NCBI GenBank assembly: GCA_900546915.1
Contig: UREY01000002.1
Span: 62,001-126,000, forward strand
Source: an uncultured Eubacteriales bacterium
Lineage (GTDB): Bacteria; Bacillota; Clostridia; Oscillospirales; Oscillospiraceae
Direction of reading: 5' to 3'
DNA length: 64,000 nt
Under the pieces are notes generated by a model that was given only the letters and a program-made list of their open reading frames with translations, searched no databases and was not told the DNA's origin. Each line of letters begins with the position of its first letter. Within the stretch, counting starts at the first letter, position 1. Of the stretch, positions 1-9,408 are shown piece after piece. Position numbers and translations under genes: made by a program.

Positions 1-1042
1 CCAGCATCACCTTGTCCTGAGACGGCACAATCTCTCCCATGACATAAGCATCTTCGCCCTCTGCCTGCAAAATATGCAGGGCGGTCTCCGCATCCTCCTT
101 GGCCACTACAACGCTCATCCCCACACCCATGTTGAAGGTGTTGAACATATCCCGCTCCGGGATGGCCCCCGTCTTGGCAATGAGCTCAAAAATCGGCAGC
201 ACCCGGACCGCGCTTTTTTGAATTCTGGCGCCCAAACCGTCGGGAATGGCCCGGGGAATATTTTCAAAGAACCCTCCGCCGGTGATGTGGCTGATGCCCT
301 TCACCCGGATTCGATCCAAGAGCGCCAACATAGGCTTGACATAGATCTTGGTGGGAACCAGCAGCGTCTCACCGGCAGACTTGCCGCCCAGCTCCGGCCG
401 GGGCGTCTTCCATTGCAGACTGTGTTCCATATCAAAGACCTTCCGCACCAGAGAGAACCCGTTGGAGTGCACACCGGAGGAGGGCAGCGCAATGACCACA
501 TCTCCCGGGATCATGGCGCTGTGATCGACGATCTTCTTTTTATCCACGATGCCCACAGAGAAACCCGCCAGATCGTATTCGTCCTCCGGGTAGAAGCCGG
601 GCATTTCCGCCGTTTCTCCGCCGATCAGCGCACAGCCCGCCTGGACGCAGCCCTCCGCCACGCCGGACACCAGCTCTGCAATTCGTTCCGGCACATTTTT
701 GCCGCAGGCAATGTAGTCCAGGAAAAACAGGGGCTTCGCTCCACAGCAGATCACATCGTTGACACACATAGCCACGCAGTCGATGCCTACCGTGTGATGC
801 CGGTCCATCAAGAAGGCCAGGCGCAGCTTCGTCCCCACACCGTCGGTGCCGGAAACCAGCACCGGCTCCTCGTAGCCCTTCAAATTCAATCCAAACAGCC
901 CGCCGAAGCCGCCGATGTCATCCAAGCAGCCCTCGTTTTTGGTGCGGGCAATGTGAGACTTCATCAGCTCCACCGCCCGGTATCCGGCGGTAATGTCCAC
1001 ACCGGCCGCCTTATAGCTCTCGGAATAGCTTTTCTCGTTCAT
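1..1042 (-). CDS. purM: Phosphoribosylformylglycinamidine cyclo-ligase (AIR synthetase), cut by the window edge
   Basis: Closes the imidazole ring: FGAM plus ATP gives AIR, the fifth step of de novo purine synthesis in the cytoplasm. The frame starts with MNEKSYSES and contains the hallmark GTDGVGTK segment near residue 66 and [11 protein letters not shown] near residue 140, both characteristic of the AIR synthetase family. About 347 codons are visible, which is almost the usual family length, so only the last few codons should lie left of the window. The ATG overlaps the purF stop by four bases (ATGA), which suggests translational coupling. It is the last visible gene of a minus-strand purE-purC-purF-like-purF-purM operon. 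Confidence 0.95.
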   Translation of the reverse strand, partial: MNEKSYSESYKAAGVDITAGYRAVELMKSHIARTKNEGCLDDIGGFGGLFGLNLKGYEEPVLVSGTDGVGTKLRLAFLMDRHHTVGIDCVAMCVNDVICCGAKPLFFLDYIACGKNVPERIAELVSGVAEGCVQAGCALIGGETAEMPGFYPEDEYDLAGFSVGIVDKKKIVDHSAMIPGDVVIALPSSGVHSNGFSLVRKVFDMEHSLQWKTPRPELGGKSAGETLLVPTKIYVKPMLALLDRIRVKGISHITGGGFFENIPRAIPDGLGARIQKSAVRVLPIFELIAKTGAIPERDMFNTFNMGVGMSVVVAKEDAETALHILQAEGEDAYVMGEIVPSQDKVML

Positions 1043-2472
1043 ATCTCAGGCTCCTTTTCTGAGAGTTTCCGCTCAAAGCGGTATTTTTTGGTATGCGCCG
1101 GGACCTGGGTCGGATAACTGCCGCTGAAGCAGGCGGTACAGAAGCCGCCGCCGTGCTCCGCCAGCTTTTGCACATTTTCTACGCTGAGGTATCCCAGGGA
1201 ATCCGCTCCAATAATCCGGCAGACCTCTTCCACGGGGTGATGGGCTGCGATGAGCATGTCCCGGGAGTCAATGTCCGTGCCGTAATAGCAGGGATTGAGA
1301 AACGGCGGGGCGGAAATCCGCATATGTACCTCCGAGGCCCCGGCCTCCCGCAGCAGGCGGACAATCCGGGCCGATGTGGTACCCCGCACAATGGAATCGT
1401 CAATGAGGACGACCCGCTTGCCCTTCACCGTGGCGGCAATGGGATTTAATTTGATCCGCACCTTGTCCTCCCGGCTCCTCTGGCCCGGCGAGATGAAGGT
1501 CCTGCCGATGTATTTATTCTTAATCATGCCCACGCCGTAGGGAATCCCAGAGGCCTGGGCAAACCCGATGGCCGCGTCGATCCCGGAATCCGGCACTCCC
1601 ACCACCACATCGGCCTCCACAGGATGCTCCAGGGCCAGGAACATCCCCGCCCGGCGGCGGGCATTGTGGACAGAGCTGCCGTCTATCACCGAGTCCGGCC
1701 GGGCAAAATAAATATACTCAAACACGCACATGGTCCGCTCGGCCCTTTGGCAGTGGGTCCGGATGGAACGGACTCCCTCGCCGTCAAAGACGAGGATCTC
1801 GCCGGGCTCCACATCCCGAATCAGAGACGCGCCCACGGCGTCCAGGGCGCAACTCTCTGAGGCCACCACATAGGCCCCGTCGGACGTCTGCCCATAGCAC
1901 AGGGGCCGGAAGCCCCGGGGGTCCCGGACCGCCATGAGCTTTGTGGCCGACATGATCACCAGGGAGTACGCCCCCTGCAGCTTGTCCATCGCCCGGTCCA
2001 CCGCCTCTTCAATGGAAGGCGCGGACAGGCGTTCTCTGGTGATGACATAGGAGATGACTTCCGTATCGGAGGTGGTGTGGAAAATAGAGCCGGCGAGCTC
2101 CAGCTCCTCTCGTAGTCCAAAGGAATTGACCAGATTGCCGTTATGCGCCAGGGCCAAAGAGCCTTTGCAGTGATTGACCACAATGGGCTGGGCGTTATTC
2201 CGGTCCGTGGCGCCGGTGGTGCCGTAGCGCACATGGCCCACAGCCATATGCCCCGGTCCCAGCCTGGTCAGCGCCTCCGGTGTGAATACGTCCTCTACCA
2301 ACCCGAGGTCCTTGTGGGCGGCTATGACGCCGTCGTTGCATACCGCAATGCCGCAGCTCTCCTGGCCCCGGTGCTGCAGGGCAAACAGGCCGTAGTACGT
2401 CGTGGCGGCGACCTCCCGGCTTTCCCTCGCGTAAACGCCGAAAACGCCGCACTCCTCTCTCAGCTTTTGCAT
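1039..2472 (-). CDS. purF: Amidophosphoribosyltransferase (PRPP amidotransferase)
   Basis: Committing step of purine synthesis: glutamine plus PRPP gives 5-phosphoribosylamine. An N-terminal Ntn-type glutaminase domain begins after a short propeptide with the catalytic Cys in ECGVFGVYA. The phosphoribosyltransferase domain has the PRPP-binding loop [15 protein letters not shown] late CxxC (CTACFSG) and other cysteines match the Fe-S cluster ligands known from Bacillus PurF. The chosen ATG follows AAGGAGG; a TTG one codon upstream is equally well spaced. The full catalytic set contrasts with the paralogue encoded just upstream. About 477 residues, normal for the family. Confidence 0.95.
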   Translation of the reverse strand: MQKLREECGVFGVYARESREVAATTYYGLFALQHRGQESCGIAVCNDGVIAAHKDLGLVEDVFTPEALTRLGPGHMAVGHVRYGTTGATDRNNAQPIVVNHCKGSLALAHNGNLVNSFGLREELELAGSIFHTTSDTEVISYVITRERLSAPSIEEAVDRAMDKLQGAYSLVIMSATKLMAVRDPRGFRPLCYGQTSDGAYVVASESCALDAVGASLIRDVEPGEILVFDGEGVRSIRTHCQRAERTMCVFEYIYFARPDSVIDGSSVHNARRRAGMFLALEHPVEADVVVGVPDSGIDAAIGFAQASGIPYGVGMIKNKYIGRTFISPGQRSREDKVRIKLNPIAATVKGKRVVLIDDSIVRGTTSARIVRLLREAGASEVHMRISAPPFLNPCYYGTDIDSRDMLIAAHHPVEEVCRIIGADSLGYLSVENVQKLAEHGGGFCTACFSGSYPTQVPAHTKKYRFERKLSEKEPEI

Positions 2473-2497
2473 CAATCAGGAATCCTCCTTCCGGGAC

Positions 2498-3919
2498 TTA
2501 TTCCCGGCCGGTCCAGCAATAGGTGCAAACCTTTTCCGGGTCCATCCCAATGGCCTCCAACAGTCCCTCCAGGGACTGATAGCCCAATGAATCAAACCTC
2601 ATTTCCTCACATATCGCCTTCAACAGGCATTGCCCCCGCTGCGTCCGGCCATCGGCATATTCGGTCAGGTGCTCCTGGCCCTCATCTCCCTCCAGCTTTT
2701 GAACCATGCGGCGGGCCAAAAGCTCCAGATCCGAGTTGCTGGAGGAAAAGTTCAGGTATTTGCAGCCGTACATGATGGGCGGGCAAGCTGAGCGCATGTG
2801 AACCTCCTTGGCGCCGCTGCTGTACAGAAACTCCACCGTTTCCCGCAGCTGAGTGCCGCGAACAATCGAGTCGTCCACGAACAGCAGCTTTTTGTCCTGG
2901 ATCAGCTCCGGAACGGGAATCTGCTTCATTTTGGCCACCTGGTTCCGGACCGCCTGGTTGGAGGGCATAAAAGACCGGGGCCAGGTGGGGGTGTATTTGA
3001 CAAAGGGCCGGGCGAAGGGCTTCTGACTCTGATTGGAATAGCCGATGGCGTGAGGAACGCCGGAGTCCGGCACGCCGGCCACATAGTCCACCTCCGGCAG
3101 AGCTCCCCGCTTCATCTCCTCCCGGGCCATGATCTGGCCGTTGCGGTACCGCATGACCTCTACGTTTTTCCCCTCGTAATTGGAATTGGGATAGCCGTAA
3201 TACGTCCAGAGGAAGGCGCAAATCTTCATCTCCTGCCCGGGAGGGGACAACTGCTCCACGCCCTCCGGCGTAAGACGGACAATCTCTCCGGGGCCCAGCT
3301 CATAGTGATCGGCATAGCCCAGCTTGTGGTAGGCAAAGGACTCAAAGGACACGCAACAGCCGTCGTCGTTTTTTCCCACCAGAACCGGCAGGCGGCCGAC
3401 CCGGTCCCGGGCAGCCAGAATTCCGTCCGGCAGCAGCAAAAGAATGGTCGCCGAGCCGTCAATGAGCTGCTGGGCATGGCGGATTCCCTCCACCAGAGAG
3501 TCCTTCTGACTGATCAAAGCCGCCACCAGCTCCGCCTGGTTGACCTTTCCGTTGCTCATCGCCATAAATTGGTGGCCATGCCCGGAAAAGCAGGTGTCCA
3601 CCAGCTGCTCGGCATTGTTGATCATGCCCACAAACGCAATGGCGTACATCCCCAGGCAGGACCGGATCAGCAGCGGCTGCGGATCGGTATCGCTGATGCA
3701 GCCCATGCCGCTGCACCCCCGGAAGGACGCCACATCCTTTTCAAACTTGGTGCGAAACGGGGTGTTTTCTATATTGTGTATCTGACGCTGAAATCCCTTT
3801 TCCTTGTCATACAGCACCATGCCGCCCCGGCGCGTGCCCAGATGGGAATGGTAATCCGCGCCAAAGAAAATATCGAGAACGCAGTCCCGCCTGGAGACTG
3901 CTCCAAAAAATCCTCCCAA
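2498..3919 (-). CDS. PurF-like paralogue lacking the glutaminase cysteine
   Basis: A 473-residue protein alignable to amidophosphoribosyltransferase along its length, but the N-terminus reads MGGFFGAV where active class-II amidotransferases have MCGxxG, so the nucleophilic Cys is Gly. The phosphoribosyltransferase half is intact, with [13 protein letters not shown] as PRPP loop and a C-terminal VCTYCWTG that mirrors the Fe-S CxxC of PurF. Translation starts at TTG, seven bases after AGGAGG and 12 bases after the purC stop, so the missing Cys is not a start-site error unless the initiator is misassigned. It may use free ammonia, be a PurF partner or regulator, or have another substrate; the activity is unknown. 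Confidence 0.85.
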   Translation of the reverse strand: MGGFFGAVSRRDCVLDIFFGADYHSHLGTRRGGMVLYDKEKGFQRQIHNIENTPFRTKFEKDVASFRGCSGMGCISDTDPQPLLIRSCLGMYAIAFVGMINNAEQLVDTCFSGHGHQFMAMSNGKVNQAELVAALISQKDSLVEGIRHAQQLIDGSATILLLLPDGILAARDRVGRLPVLVGKNDDGCCVSFESFAYHKLGYADHYELGPGEIVRLTPEGVEQLSPPGQEMKICAFLWTYYGYPNSNYEGKNVEVMRYRNGQIMAREEMKRGALPEVDYVAGVPDSGVPHAIGYSNQSQKPFARPFVKYTPTWPRSFMPSNQAVRNQVAKMKQIPVPELIQDKKLLFVDDSIVRGTQLRETVEFLYSSGAKEVHMRSACPPIMYGCKYLNFSSSNSDLELLARRMVQKLEGDEGQEHLTEYADGRTQRGQCLLKAICEEMRFDSLGYQSLEGLLEAIGMDPEKVCTYCWTGRE

Positions 3920-3931
3920 ACTGCTCCTCCT

Positions 3932-4645
3932 TTATTCCCCCATCAGGCGGCGCATGACCTCCTGATAGGCCTCTTCCACGCCGCCCAAATCCCGGCGGAA
4001 GCGGTCCTTGTCCAGCTTCTCATGGGTTTTGCTGTCCCAAAGGCGGCAGGTATCGGGGGAGATCTCGTCGGCCAGGACGATGGAGCCATCGGACAGGCGG
4101 CCGAACTCCAGCTTAAAGTCCACCAACGTCATGCCCAGCCCCAGAAAATAGGCCTTGAGCACTTCATTCACCCGAAAGGCCAGAGTCTGGATGGTCTCCA
4201 GCTCCTCCCGGCTGGCCAGCTTCAGGGCCAGGGCGTGGTAACGGTTGATCAGCGGATCTCCCAAATCGTCATTTTTATAGGAAAATTCCAGAGTCGGCTC
4301 CTCAAAGACAATCCCCTCGGCCACACCGTAGCGCTTGGAGAAAGAGCCGGCGGAGATGTTGCGGATGATCACCTCCAGGGGAACAATGGAGACCTTCTTC
4401 ACCACAGTTTCCCGCTCGTTCAGCTCCTGCACCAGGTGGGTCGGTACGCCGTGCTTTTCCAGCATGGCCATGAGAAAATTGCTCATGCGGTTATTGATGG
4501 CGCCTTTGCCCGCAATGGTGCCCTTCTTTTGGCCGTTGAAGGCGGTGGCGTCGTCCTTATACGAGACAATGAGCTGTTCCGGATCCTCGGTCGCGTATAC
4601 CTTTTTGGCTTTTCCCTCATAAAGTTGCTCTTTCTTTTCCATCAT
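3932..4645 (-). CDS. purC: SAICAR synthase
   Basis: Joins CAIR and aspartate with ATP to form SAICAR, directly after the PurE step. The N-terminus carries LYEGKAKKVY (ATP-binding start of the family), followed by the ISAGSFSKRYG region and the DEISPDTCRLWD motif near residue 175, all standard for bacterial PurC. The length of 237 residues is normal. The start follows AAGGAGA with good spacing, 14 bases after purE. Second gene of the pur operon. Confidence 0.97.
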   Translation of the reverse strand: MMEKKEQLYEGKAKKVYATEDPEQLIVSYKDDATAFNGQKKGTIAGKGAINNRMSNFLMAMLEKHGVPTHLVQELNERETVVKKVSIVPLEVIIRNISAGSFSKRYGVAEGIVFEEPTLEFSYKNDDLGDPLINRYHALALKLASREELETIQTLAFRVNEVLKAYFLGLGMTLVDFKLEFGRLSDGSIVLADEISPDTCRLWDSKTHEKLDKDRFRRDLGGVEEAYQEVMRRLMGE

Positions 4646-4659
4646 GATCCTTCTCCTTT

Positions 4660-5154
4660 TTATACGTTAAATTCTGTTTCCACAGCCTGGTTCTTTTTCA
4701 GGACCTTCTCCCGGTCCGCTTCCCTGCGGGCCGCCAGCTTGTCTGCCAGAGCGGGCTCCTCCAGGGCCAGGATCTGAACGGCCAGAATTGCGGCGTTGGC
4801 CGCACCGTTGACCGCCACCGTAGCCACGGGAATCCCCGAAGGCATCTGGACTGTCGACAGTAAGGCATCCATCCCTCCCAGTCCACCGGAGGCCATGGGA
4901 ATGCCGATCACCGGCAAAGTCGTCTGCGCAGCGGCAGCCCCCGCCAAATGGGCCGCCATGCCTGCCGCGCAAATGAGTACACCGAACCCCTGTTCCCGGG
5001 CAGTGGAGCAAAATTCCTGTGCCTGGGCCGGGGTCCGGTGTGCAGAATATACGTGTACCTCATAGGGTACGCCAAAATCGCGCAAAGTGTCCAGCGCTTT
5101 GCGAACGACGGGCAAATCGCTGTCGCTGCCCATTAGAACGCCAACTTTTTTCAT
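4660..5154 (-). CDS. purE: N5-CAIR mutase (class I PurE)
   Basis: Converts N5-CAIR to CAIR. The 164-residue product begins [17 protein letters not shown], the PurE signature with the phosphate-binding SDSD, followed by SAHRTP and the AGMAAHLAG and GIPMASG segments. The start was set here rather than at an upstream in-frame codon because AAGGAGG lies just before it and the family begins with this methionine. First gene of the pur operon, downstream of a riboswitch and attenuator. No purK is visible nearby, so the source of N5-CAIR is outside the window. Confidence 0.95.
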   Translation of the reverse strand: MKKVGVLMGSDSDLPVVRKALDTLRDFGVPYEVHVYSAHRTPAQAQEFCSTAREQGFGVLICAAGMAAHLAGAAAAQTTLPVIGIPMASGGLGGMDALLSTVQMPSGIPVATVAVNGAANAAILAVQILALEEPALADKLAARREADREKVLKKNQAVETEFNV

Positions 5155-5175
5155 GAAAGAACCTCCTTGCAAATG

Positions 5176-5212
5176 AAAAAGGGCACACTTACCGCCTGCA
5201 GTAAGTGCGCCC
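5176..5212 (-). terminator. Intrinsic terminator (attenuator) in the purE leader
   Basis: On the minus strand GGGCGCACTTAC pairs with GTAAGTGTGCCC across a short loop and is followed by TTTTTC, just upstream of the purE ribosome binding site. The 5' arm overlaps the 3' end (CTGGGC) of the ZTP aptamer, so ligand binding and terminator formation should be mutually exclusive. Confidence 0.85.
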
Positions 5213-5280
5213 AGACGGCCGGCAAAACGTCCAAGCGCCCTGCTCCCCCGTGGTGCTCCACTTCTTCCGTCAGTCACAAG
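5207..5280 (-). ncRNA. ZTP/ZMP (pfl) riboswitch controlling the pur operon
   Basis: The minus-strand leader carries the conserved parts of the pfl motif in order: GTGACTGACGG, then a small GTGGAGCACCAC hairpin, then GGGGGAGC, and after a variable linker GCCGTCTGGGC. In known pfl RNAs these form two subdomains joined by a pseudoknot that binds ZTP or ZMP (AICAR), a purine intermediate that accumulates when 10-formyl-THF is short. The downstream terminator overlaps the aptamer end, so binding is expected to turn the operon on by antitermination. Recognised by eye; a covariance-model search would confirm it. Confidence 0.82.
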
Positions 5281-5301
5281 GCGCCGTCTATGGATGTACT
5301 C

Positions 5302-5330
5302 AGTGTATCATATCCCGCCCCTGCCGTCAA
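5302..5330 (-). promoter_or_regulatory. pur operon promoter
   Basis: On the minus strand TTGACG and TACACT are separated by 17 bases, placing the start of transcription about 15-20 bases before the riboswitch. The rest of the gap up to the divergent M23 gene holds no recognisable coding sequence. Confidence 0.65.
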
Positions 5331-5514
5331 ATGGAAAGTGTTCTGAATCTAGACAAATTATTCCGGCGGCTCCTGTCTATTCTGTAAAAAATGCATCAAA
5401 AATTTCACTTTTTAAGAAAGCGGCCGGCACCCCTTTGCCGCCGTGCCGCGTGATGTAAATTTTTCCAGGAATAGCAAAACCGCCGTTTCGCACAATACCA
5501 CAGAGGTGGTTTGC

Positions 5515-6495
5515 GTGAAATGGCGGTTGCTTGCTTTTCTTTTAATCCTGGCGCTTCTGGCCGTCCCGGCTTCCGGTGCGGAGGATTACATCAAGTGGGT
5601 GGATTTTAACGTCTCCTATGAGGCCATGGACAAGGCCCTGGCGCTGGATATCCGGTCTCAGGAACAGGATATTCCGGTGAGTTGGATTGACCTGTTGGCG
5701 CTGGCCGCCTGCCGGACCGGCGGAAACGTCACGGCAAAGTCCGTCGAGCAGGCCCATGCGGATTTTCTGACAGGAAAAAGCCCGCAAGAGCTCTTGGGAG
5801 ATTTATTCCAATATTACGCCTATTACCATGAGGCCTATGATGCGGCCTTAGGGGGTCTGGTGGGCAACTACGCCATTTTGGTCGAGAATGAGGCGGGAGA
5901 AAAGGTCTGGAAGGCCTCCTATGGGCTGAAAGCATTTTCTCCCATTGCGGCCGGCTACGGCTACAGCCACTGCGACGATTTCGGCGTCAGCCGGAGCTAC
6001 GGCTTTGCCCGGCGGCACCTGGGCAACGATCTGATGGGCGCCTTAGGCACTCCCATTGTGGCCGTAGAGGCCGGCACCGTGGAGGCCATGGGCTGGAATC
6101 AATACGGCGGCTGGCGGGTGGGCATTCGCTCCCTGGACAGCCGGCGGTATTATTACTATGCGCACCTGAAAAAGGACACCCCCTTTGCGCCGGGCCTGCA
6201 GGAGGGAGACCTGGTTCAAGCGGGGCAGGTCATCGGCTTTATGGGTCGCACCGGCTACTCGACCCAGGAAAATGTGAACAACATCGAAACCGTGCACCTG
6301 CACTTCGGCCTGGAGCTGATTTTTGACGAAAGCCAAAAGGAATGCAACAGCGAGATCTGGATCGACGTGTACCACATTGTCCGGCTGCTCAATCGCCACC
6401 GCAGCAGTGTGCTCCAAGCCGAAGACGGTACCTGGCAGCGGGTCTACGCATACCGGGATCTGGACACGGAGGACTGGCCGGACACTCCGGGTTGA
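5515..6495 (+). CDS. Secreted M23-family (LytM-type) metallopeptidase
   Basis: Predicted exported peptidoglycan endopeptidase or a LytM-domain regulator. With the GTG start after GAGGTGG the protein begins with a clear signal peptide (KWRLLAFLLILALLAV, cleavage near ASGA). The N-terminal half is unassigned. The C-terminal M23 domain shows zinc ligands in HLGND (His168, Asp172) and HLHFG (His261/His263), plus the typical PIVAVEAGTVEAMGW strand. About 326 residues. It is transcribed away from the pur operon and stands alone. The substrate is not evident. A longer start upstream is in frame but has no signal-peptide logic. Confidence 0.85.
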   Translation: MKWRLLAFLLILALLAVPASGAEDYIKWVDFNVSYEAMDKALALDIRSQEQDIPVSWIDLLALAACRTGGNVTAKSVEQAHADFLTGKSPQELLGDLFQYYAYYHEAYDAALGGLVGNYAILVENEAGEKVWKASYGLKAFSPIAAGYGYSHCDDFGVSRSYGFARRHLGNDLMGALGTPIVAVEAGTVEAMGWNQYGGWRVGIRSLDSRRYYYYAHLKKDTPFAPGLQEGDLVQAGQVIGFMGRTGYSTQENVNNIETVHLHFGLELIFDESQKECNSEIWIDVYHIVRLLNRHRSSVLQAEDGTWQRVYAYRDLDTEDWPDTPG

Positions 6496-6684
6496 TCCCC
6501 ACCGGGAAAAGCAGAAGCCGGTCACACTGCCTGGATCCGGGAGGTTGTCCGGCTCCGGCCCCGGATACCAGCGTCAGAGCAGCGCAGCCGGTCTGCCCAT
6601 TTCCCCGCCGCACAACGCCGCCTCTTCTTGCTCCCGACCTTTCCTAGGAACCATGATTTTACAAAAAGCCGATACCGCAAGTAA

Positions 6685-6722
6685 AACCATGCGCTTTGCC
6701 AACCCCGGCAAGGCGCATGGTT
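6685..6722 (-). terminator. Terminator of the cysK-nifS-nifU operon
   Basis: Minus-strand AACCATGCGC pairs with GCGCATGGTT around TTGCC/GGCAA, followed by TTAC. It lies shortly after the nifU stop. The 190 bases between the M23 stop and this hairpin show nothing recognisable. Confidence 0.6.
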
Positions 6723-6749
6723 CTGTACGGCGGGCTGTTTCAGCAGAAA

Positions 6750-7190
6750 TTAGCCGCAGTGGCACTGTCCCTCGTGACAGGCGGAGCAATGCTCCGCGAA
6801 TTTCTCCTGGTCATAAGGAATCCCGTTGCGATCGTAATAGTCCTTCACCGCCGCCCGAACGGCTTCCTCGGCCAGGACAGAACAGTGGAGCTTATGGGCA
6901 GGCAATCCGTCCAACGCTTCTACCACAGCCTTGTTTGACAATTCCAGGGCTTCTGAAATGGGCTTGCCCTTGATCATCTCGGTTGCCATCGAGGAAGAAG
7001 CAATGGCCGAGCCGCAGCCGAAGGTGTTGAACTTGACATCTGTAATGATGTCGTTTTCCACCTTAATATAGATCTTCATGATATCGCCGCACTTGGCATT
7101 GCCCACTTCTCCCACGCCGTCGGCGTCGTCCATCTTCCCTAAATTTCTGGGATGGGTAAAATGGTCCATGACCTTTTCACTATACAGCAT
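6750..7190 (-). CDS. nifU: NifU/IscU-type iron-sulfur cluster scaffold
   Basis: Scaffold on which [2Fe-2S] clusters are assembled with sulfur from NifS. The 146-residue protein starts MLYSEKVMDHF and holds the three scaffold cysteines in GNAKCGD, NTFGCGSAIASS and LHCSV, with the usual Asp after the first Cys. The tail HCSACHEGQCHCG adds extra Cys and His not found in minimal IscU. The start follows AAAGGAGA; the first 11 bases overlap the end of nifS, so the pair is translationally coupled. Last gene of the cysK-nifS-nifU operon. Confidence 0.93.
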   Translation of the reverse strand: MLYSEKVMDHFTHPRNLGKMDDADGVGEVGNAKCGDIMKIYIKVENDIITDVKFNTFGCGSAIASSSMATEMIKGKPISEALELSNKAVVEALDGLPAHKLHCSVLAEEAVRAAVKDYYDRNGIPYDQEKFAEHCSACHEGQCHCG

Positions 7191-8373
7191 AATGAATCTC
7201 TCCTTTTTCAATTGCCTCCCACACCGGGGAAATCGAGCGCAAATAGGAAACCACCTGGGGAATCTCCCGGAGCATATATTCCACATCCTCCTGGGTATTG
7301 GCGTGGCTGAGCGTCAGCCGCAGGGAGCCGTGGGCCACCTCATGAGGCAGTCCCAGAGCCAGCAGCACATGGCTGGGGTCCAATGACCCGGAGGTGCAGG
7401 CAGAGCCGGAGGACGCCTCAATGCCCTTGGCATCCAAGAGCAGGAGCAGAGACTCTCCTTCAATTCCCTGGAAGCAGACGTTTACATTCCCGGGCAGGCG
7501 GCGCTCCGTGTCGCCGTTGACGATGGTCAGGGGAATCCGGCTCAGACCGGCAATCAGCTGATCCCGAAGCTCTGTCACCCGGGAGGCAGTCTCCGGCATG
7601 TTCCGGCAGGCCTCCGTAAGCGCGGCAGCCATGGCGGCAATGCCGGGTACATTTTCGGTTCCGGCCCGCTTTCCCCGCTCCTGCGCGCCGCCCTCCAGCA
7701 GGTTGGTGAGCCACACGCCGGTTCTGGCGTACAGGGCTCCCACACCTTTCGGGCCGCCAAATTTGTGGCCGGACAGGGAGAGCAGGTCAATGTGCATGGC
7801 CTGCACATCAATGGGCACATGTCCCACAGCCTGCACCGCGTCGGTGTGAAACAGGACGCCGTGCTTTTTGCAGACTGCGCCGATTTCCGCAATGGGCTGA
7901 ATGGTCCCCACCTCGTTGTTGGCAAACATCACAGAGACCAGGCAGGTATCCGGCCGGATCGCCGCCTCCACCTGCTCCGCCGTCACAAGGCCCTTCCGCC
8001 CCACGTCCAGGAGCGTCACCTCAAACCCTTCCTTCTCCAGCCGCTTCAGGCTGTGGAGAACGGCGTGATGCTCAAATGCGGTAGAAATCAGATGCATTTT
8101 CCCCTTTTTCTTCCCCAGCATCGCGCCGGACAAAAGGGCCTGGTTATCCGCCTCGCTGCCGCCGGAAGTGAAGGTGATTTCCCGCTCCCGGGCCGCATTC
8201 AGGCATTTTGCCACATCCTGACGGGCCTTCAGCAAAATTTCTGCCGCCACCTGGCCGGTGGTATGCAAGGAGGAGGGATTCCCCCAGGCCCGGTCCATGG
8301 TCTCCAGCATCACCCGCCGGGCTGTTTCGGAAACCGGCGTGGTCGCGGCATTGTCTACATAAATACGCTTCAT
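7180..8373 (-). CDS. nifS: Cysteine desulfurase (NifS/IscS class)
   Basis: PLP enzyme that takes sulfur from cysteine for Fe-S cluster and thio-cofactor synthesis. Residues show YVDNAATTP at the start, the PLP-lysine segment SLSGHKFGGPKG near residue 200, and the mobile catalytic-Cys loop SSGSACTSGSLDPSHVL near residue 325, which identifies group I enzymes. 397 residues, full length. It lies between cysK and nifU, so one transcript would supply cysteine, mobilise its sulfur and provide the scaffold. Confidence 0.95.
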   Translation of the reverse strand: MKRIYVDNAATTPVSETARRVMLETMDRAWGNPSSLHTTGQVAAEILLKARQDVAKCLNAAREREITFTSGGSEADNQALLSGAMLGKKKGKMHLISTAFEHHAVLHSLKRLEKEGFEVTLLDVGRKGLVTAEQVEAAIRPDTCLVSVMFANNEVGTIQPIAEIGAVCKKHGVLFHTDAVQAVGHVPIDVQAMHIDLLSLSGHKFGGPKGVGALYARTGVWLTNLLEGGAQERGKRAGTENVPGIAAMAAALTEACRNMPETASRVTELRDQLIAGLSRIPLTIVNGDTERRLPGNVNVCFQGIEGESLLLLLDAKGIEASSGSACTSGSLDPSHVLLALGLPHEVAHGSLRLTLSHANTQEDVEYMLREIPQVVSYLRSISPVWEAIEKGEIHYAV

Positions 8374-8406
8374 ATTATCACCCTTTGTATCAAAAAGTCT
8401 CTGTTT

Positions 8407-9336
8407 TTAACCATGGAACAACTCGGTGGACAGATACCGCTCCCCGCCATCCGGGAGAATCACAGCCAGCACCTTGCCCCGGTTCTCCTCCCGGCTTGCC
8501 ACCTTGGCTGCGGCGGCCAACGCCGCGCCGGAGGAAATCCCCACCAGAATCCCTTCCAGCCGGGCCAGGTCCCGGACCGCTTCATAGGCCTCCTCTTCCG
8601 TAATGGGTACCACCTCGTCATACAGCCGGGTATCCAACACCCGGGGGATGAAGTTGGCCCCCAGTCCCTGCAAGCCGTGGGGCCCGGGCGCTCCTCCCTC
8701 CAGCAGGGCAGATGCGGCAGGCTCCACCGCCACCAGCCGGATCTTATAATTTTGCTGCTTCAAATACCGGCCCGCGCCGGTGATTGTGCCGCCGGTGCCG
8801 ACACCTGCCACCAAAATGTCCAAACGCCCGCCGGTATCCGCCCACAGCTCCGGTCCCGTCGTTCGGAAATGGGCCATGGGGTTGCTCGGATTTTCAAACT
8901 GTCCCGCAATCCAGGAGCCGGGGATTTCTTTTTGCAGCTGCCTGGCTTTTTCCACCGCGCCCGCCATGCCTGCAGACCCCGGCGTGAGCACCAATTCCGC
9001 GCCATAGGCCCGAATCAGCTTTTGCCGTTCCGCGCTCATCGTCTCCGGCATCACAATGATCACCCGATAGCCTCTGGCCGTACCAAACGCCGCAAGCCCA
9101 ATGCCGGTGTTTCCGGAGGTCGGCTCCAGAATCACGCCGCCGGGGGAAATCACCCCCTGCTCCTCCGCCTGCCGCAGCATTTCCAACGCCACCCGATCCT
9201 TGACGCTGCCCGCCGGATTCCAGCCCTCCAGCTTGCCCAAAATCTGCGCCCGCAGACCGCGGTCGGCGGCAAACCGCCCCAACCGTACCAACGGCGTCCG
9301 GCCCACCAGCTCTTCTGCGGACTGATAAATTGCCAT
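8407..9336 (-). CDS. cysK: Cysteine synthase A (O-acetylserine sulfhydrylase)
   Basis: Makes cysteine from O-acetylserine and sulfide. The PLP lysine is in NPAGSVKDR, the asparagine loop in SGNTGIGLA, and the phosphate-binding loop in GVGTGGTITGAG; the C-terminus ends ILPDGGERYLST as in CysK. The ATG chosen follows GAGGAGGAG; the open frame extends eight codons further up but the family starts here. Its promoter is overlapped by a perfect palindrome that probably binds the Rrf2 regulator encoded immediately upstream. Confidence 0.95.
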   Translation of the reverse strand: MAIYQSAEELVGRTPLVRLGRFAADRGLRAQILGKLEGWNPAGSVKDRVALEMLRQAEEQGVISPGGVILEPTSGNTGIGLAAFGTARGYRVIIVMPETMSAERQKLIRAYGAELVLTPGSAGMAGAVEKARQLQKEIPGSWIAGQFENPSNPMAHFRTTGPELWADTGGRLDILVAGVGTGGTITGAGRYLKQQNYKIRLVAVEPAASALLEGGAPGPHGLQGLGANFIPRVLDTRLYDEVVPITEEEAYEAVRDLARLEGILVGISSGAALAAAAKVASREENRGKVLAVILPDGGERYLSTELFHG

Positions 9337-9379
9337 ACTGTCTCCTCCTCTGTCAATCACTTACATTCCCACTGGGTGC

Positions 9380-9408
9380 ATTCTAGCACATAATTCCTAC
9401 TAAGTCAA
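9380..9408 (-). promoter_or_regulatory. cysK-nifS-nifU promoter
   Basis: Minus-strand TTGACT and TAGAAT are 17 bases apart. The -35 box sits in the spacer of the palindrome at 9391-9417, so a bound regulator would block RNA polymerase. Confidence 0.75.

Noticed and set aside
74..1117. Long open frame on the plus strand opposite purM, and similar long antisense frames opposite purF, pnp, groEL and others
   Set aside because: High GC content leaves few stops in antisense frames; the products are low-complexity, have no ribosome sites or domains, and the opposite strand encodes clear conserved proteins.
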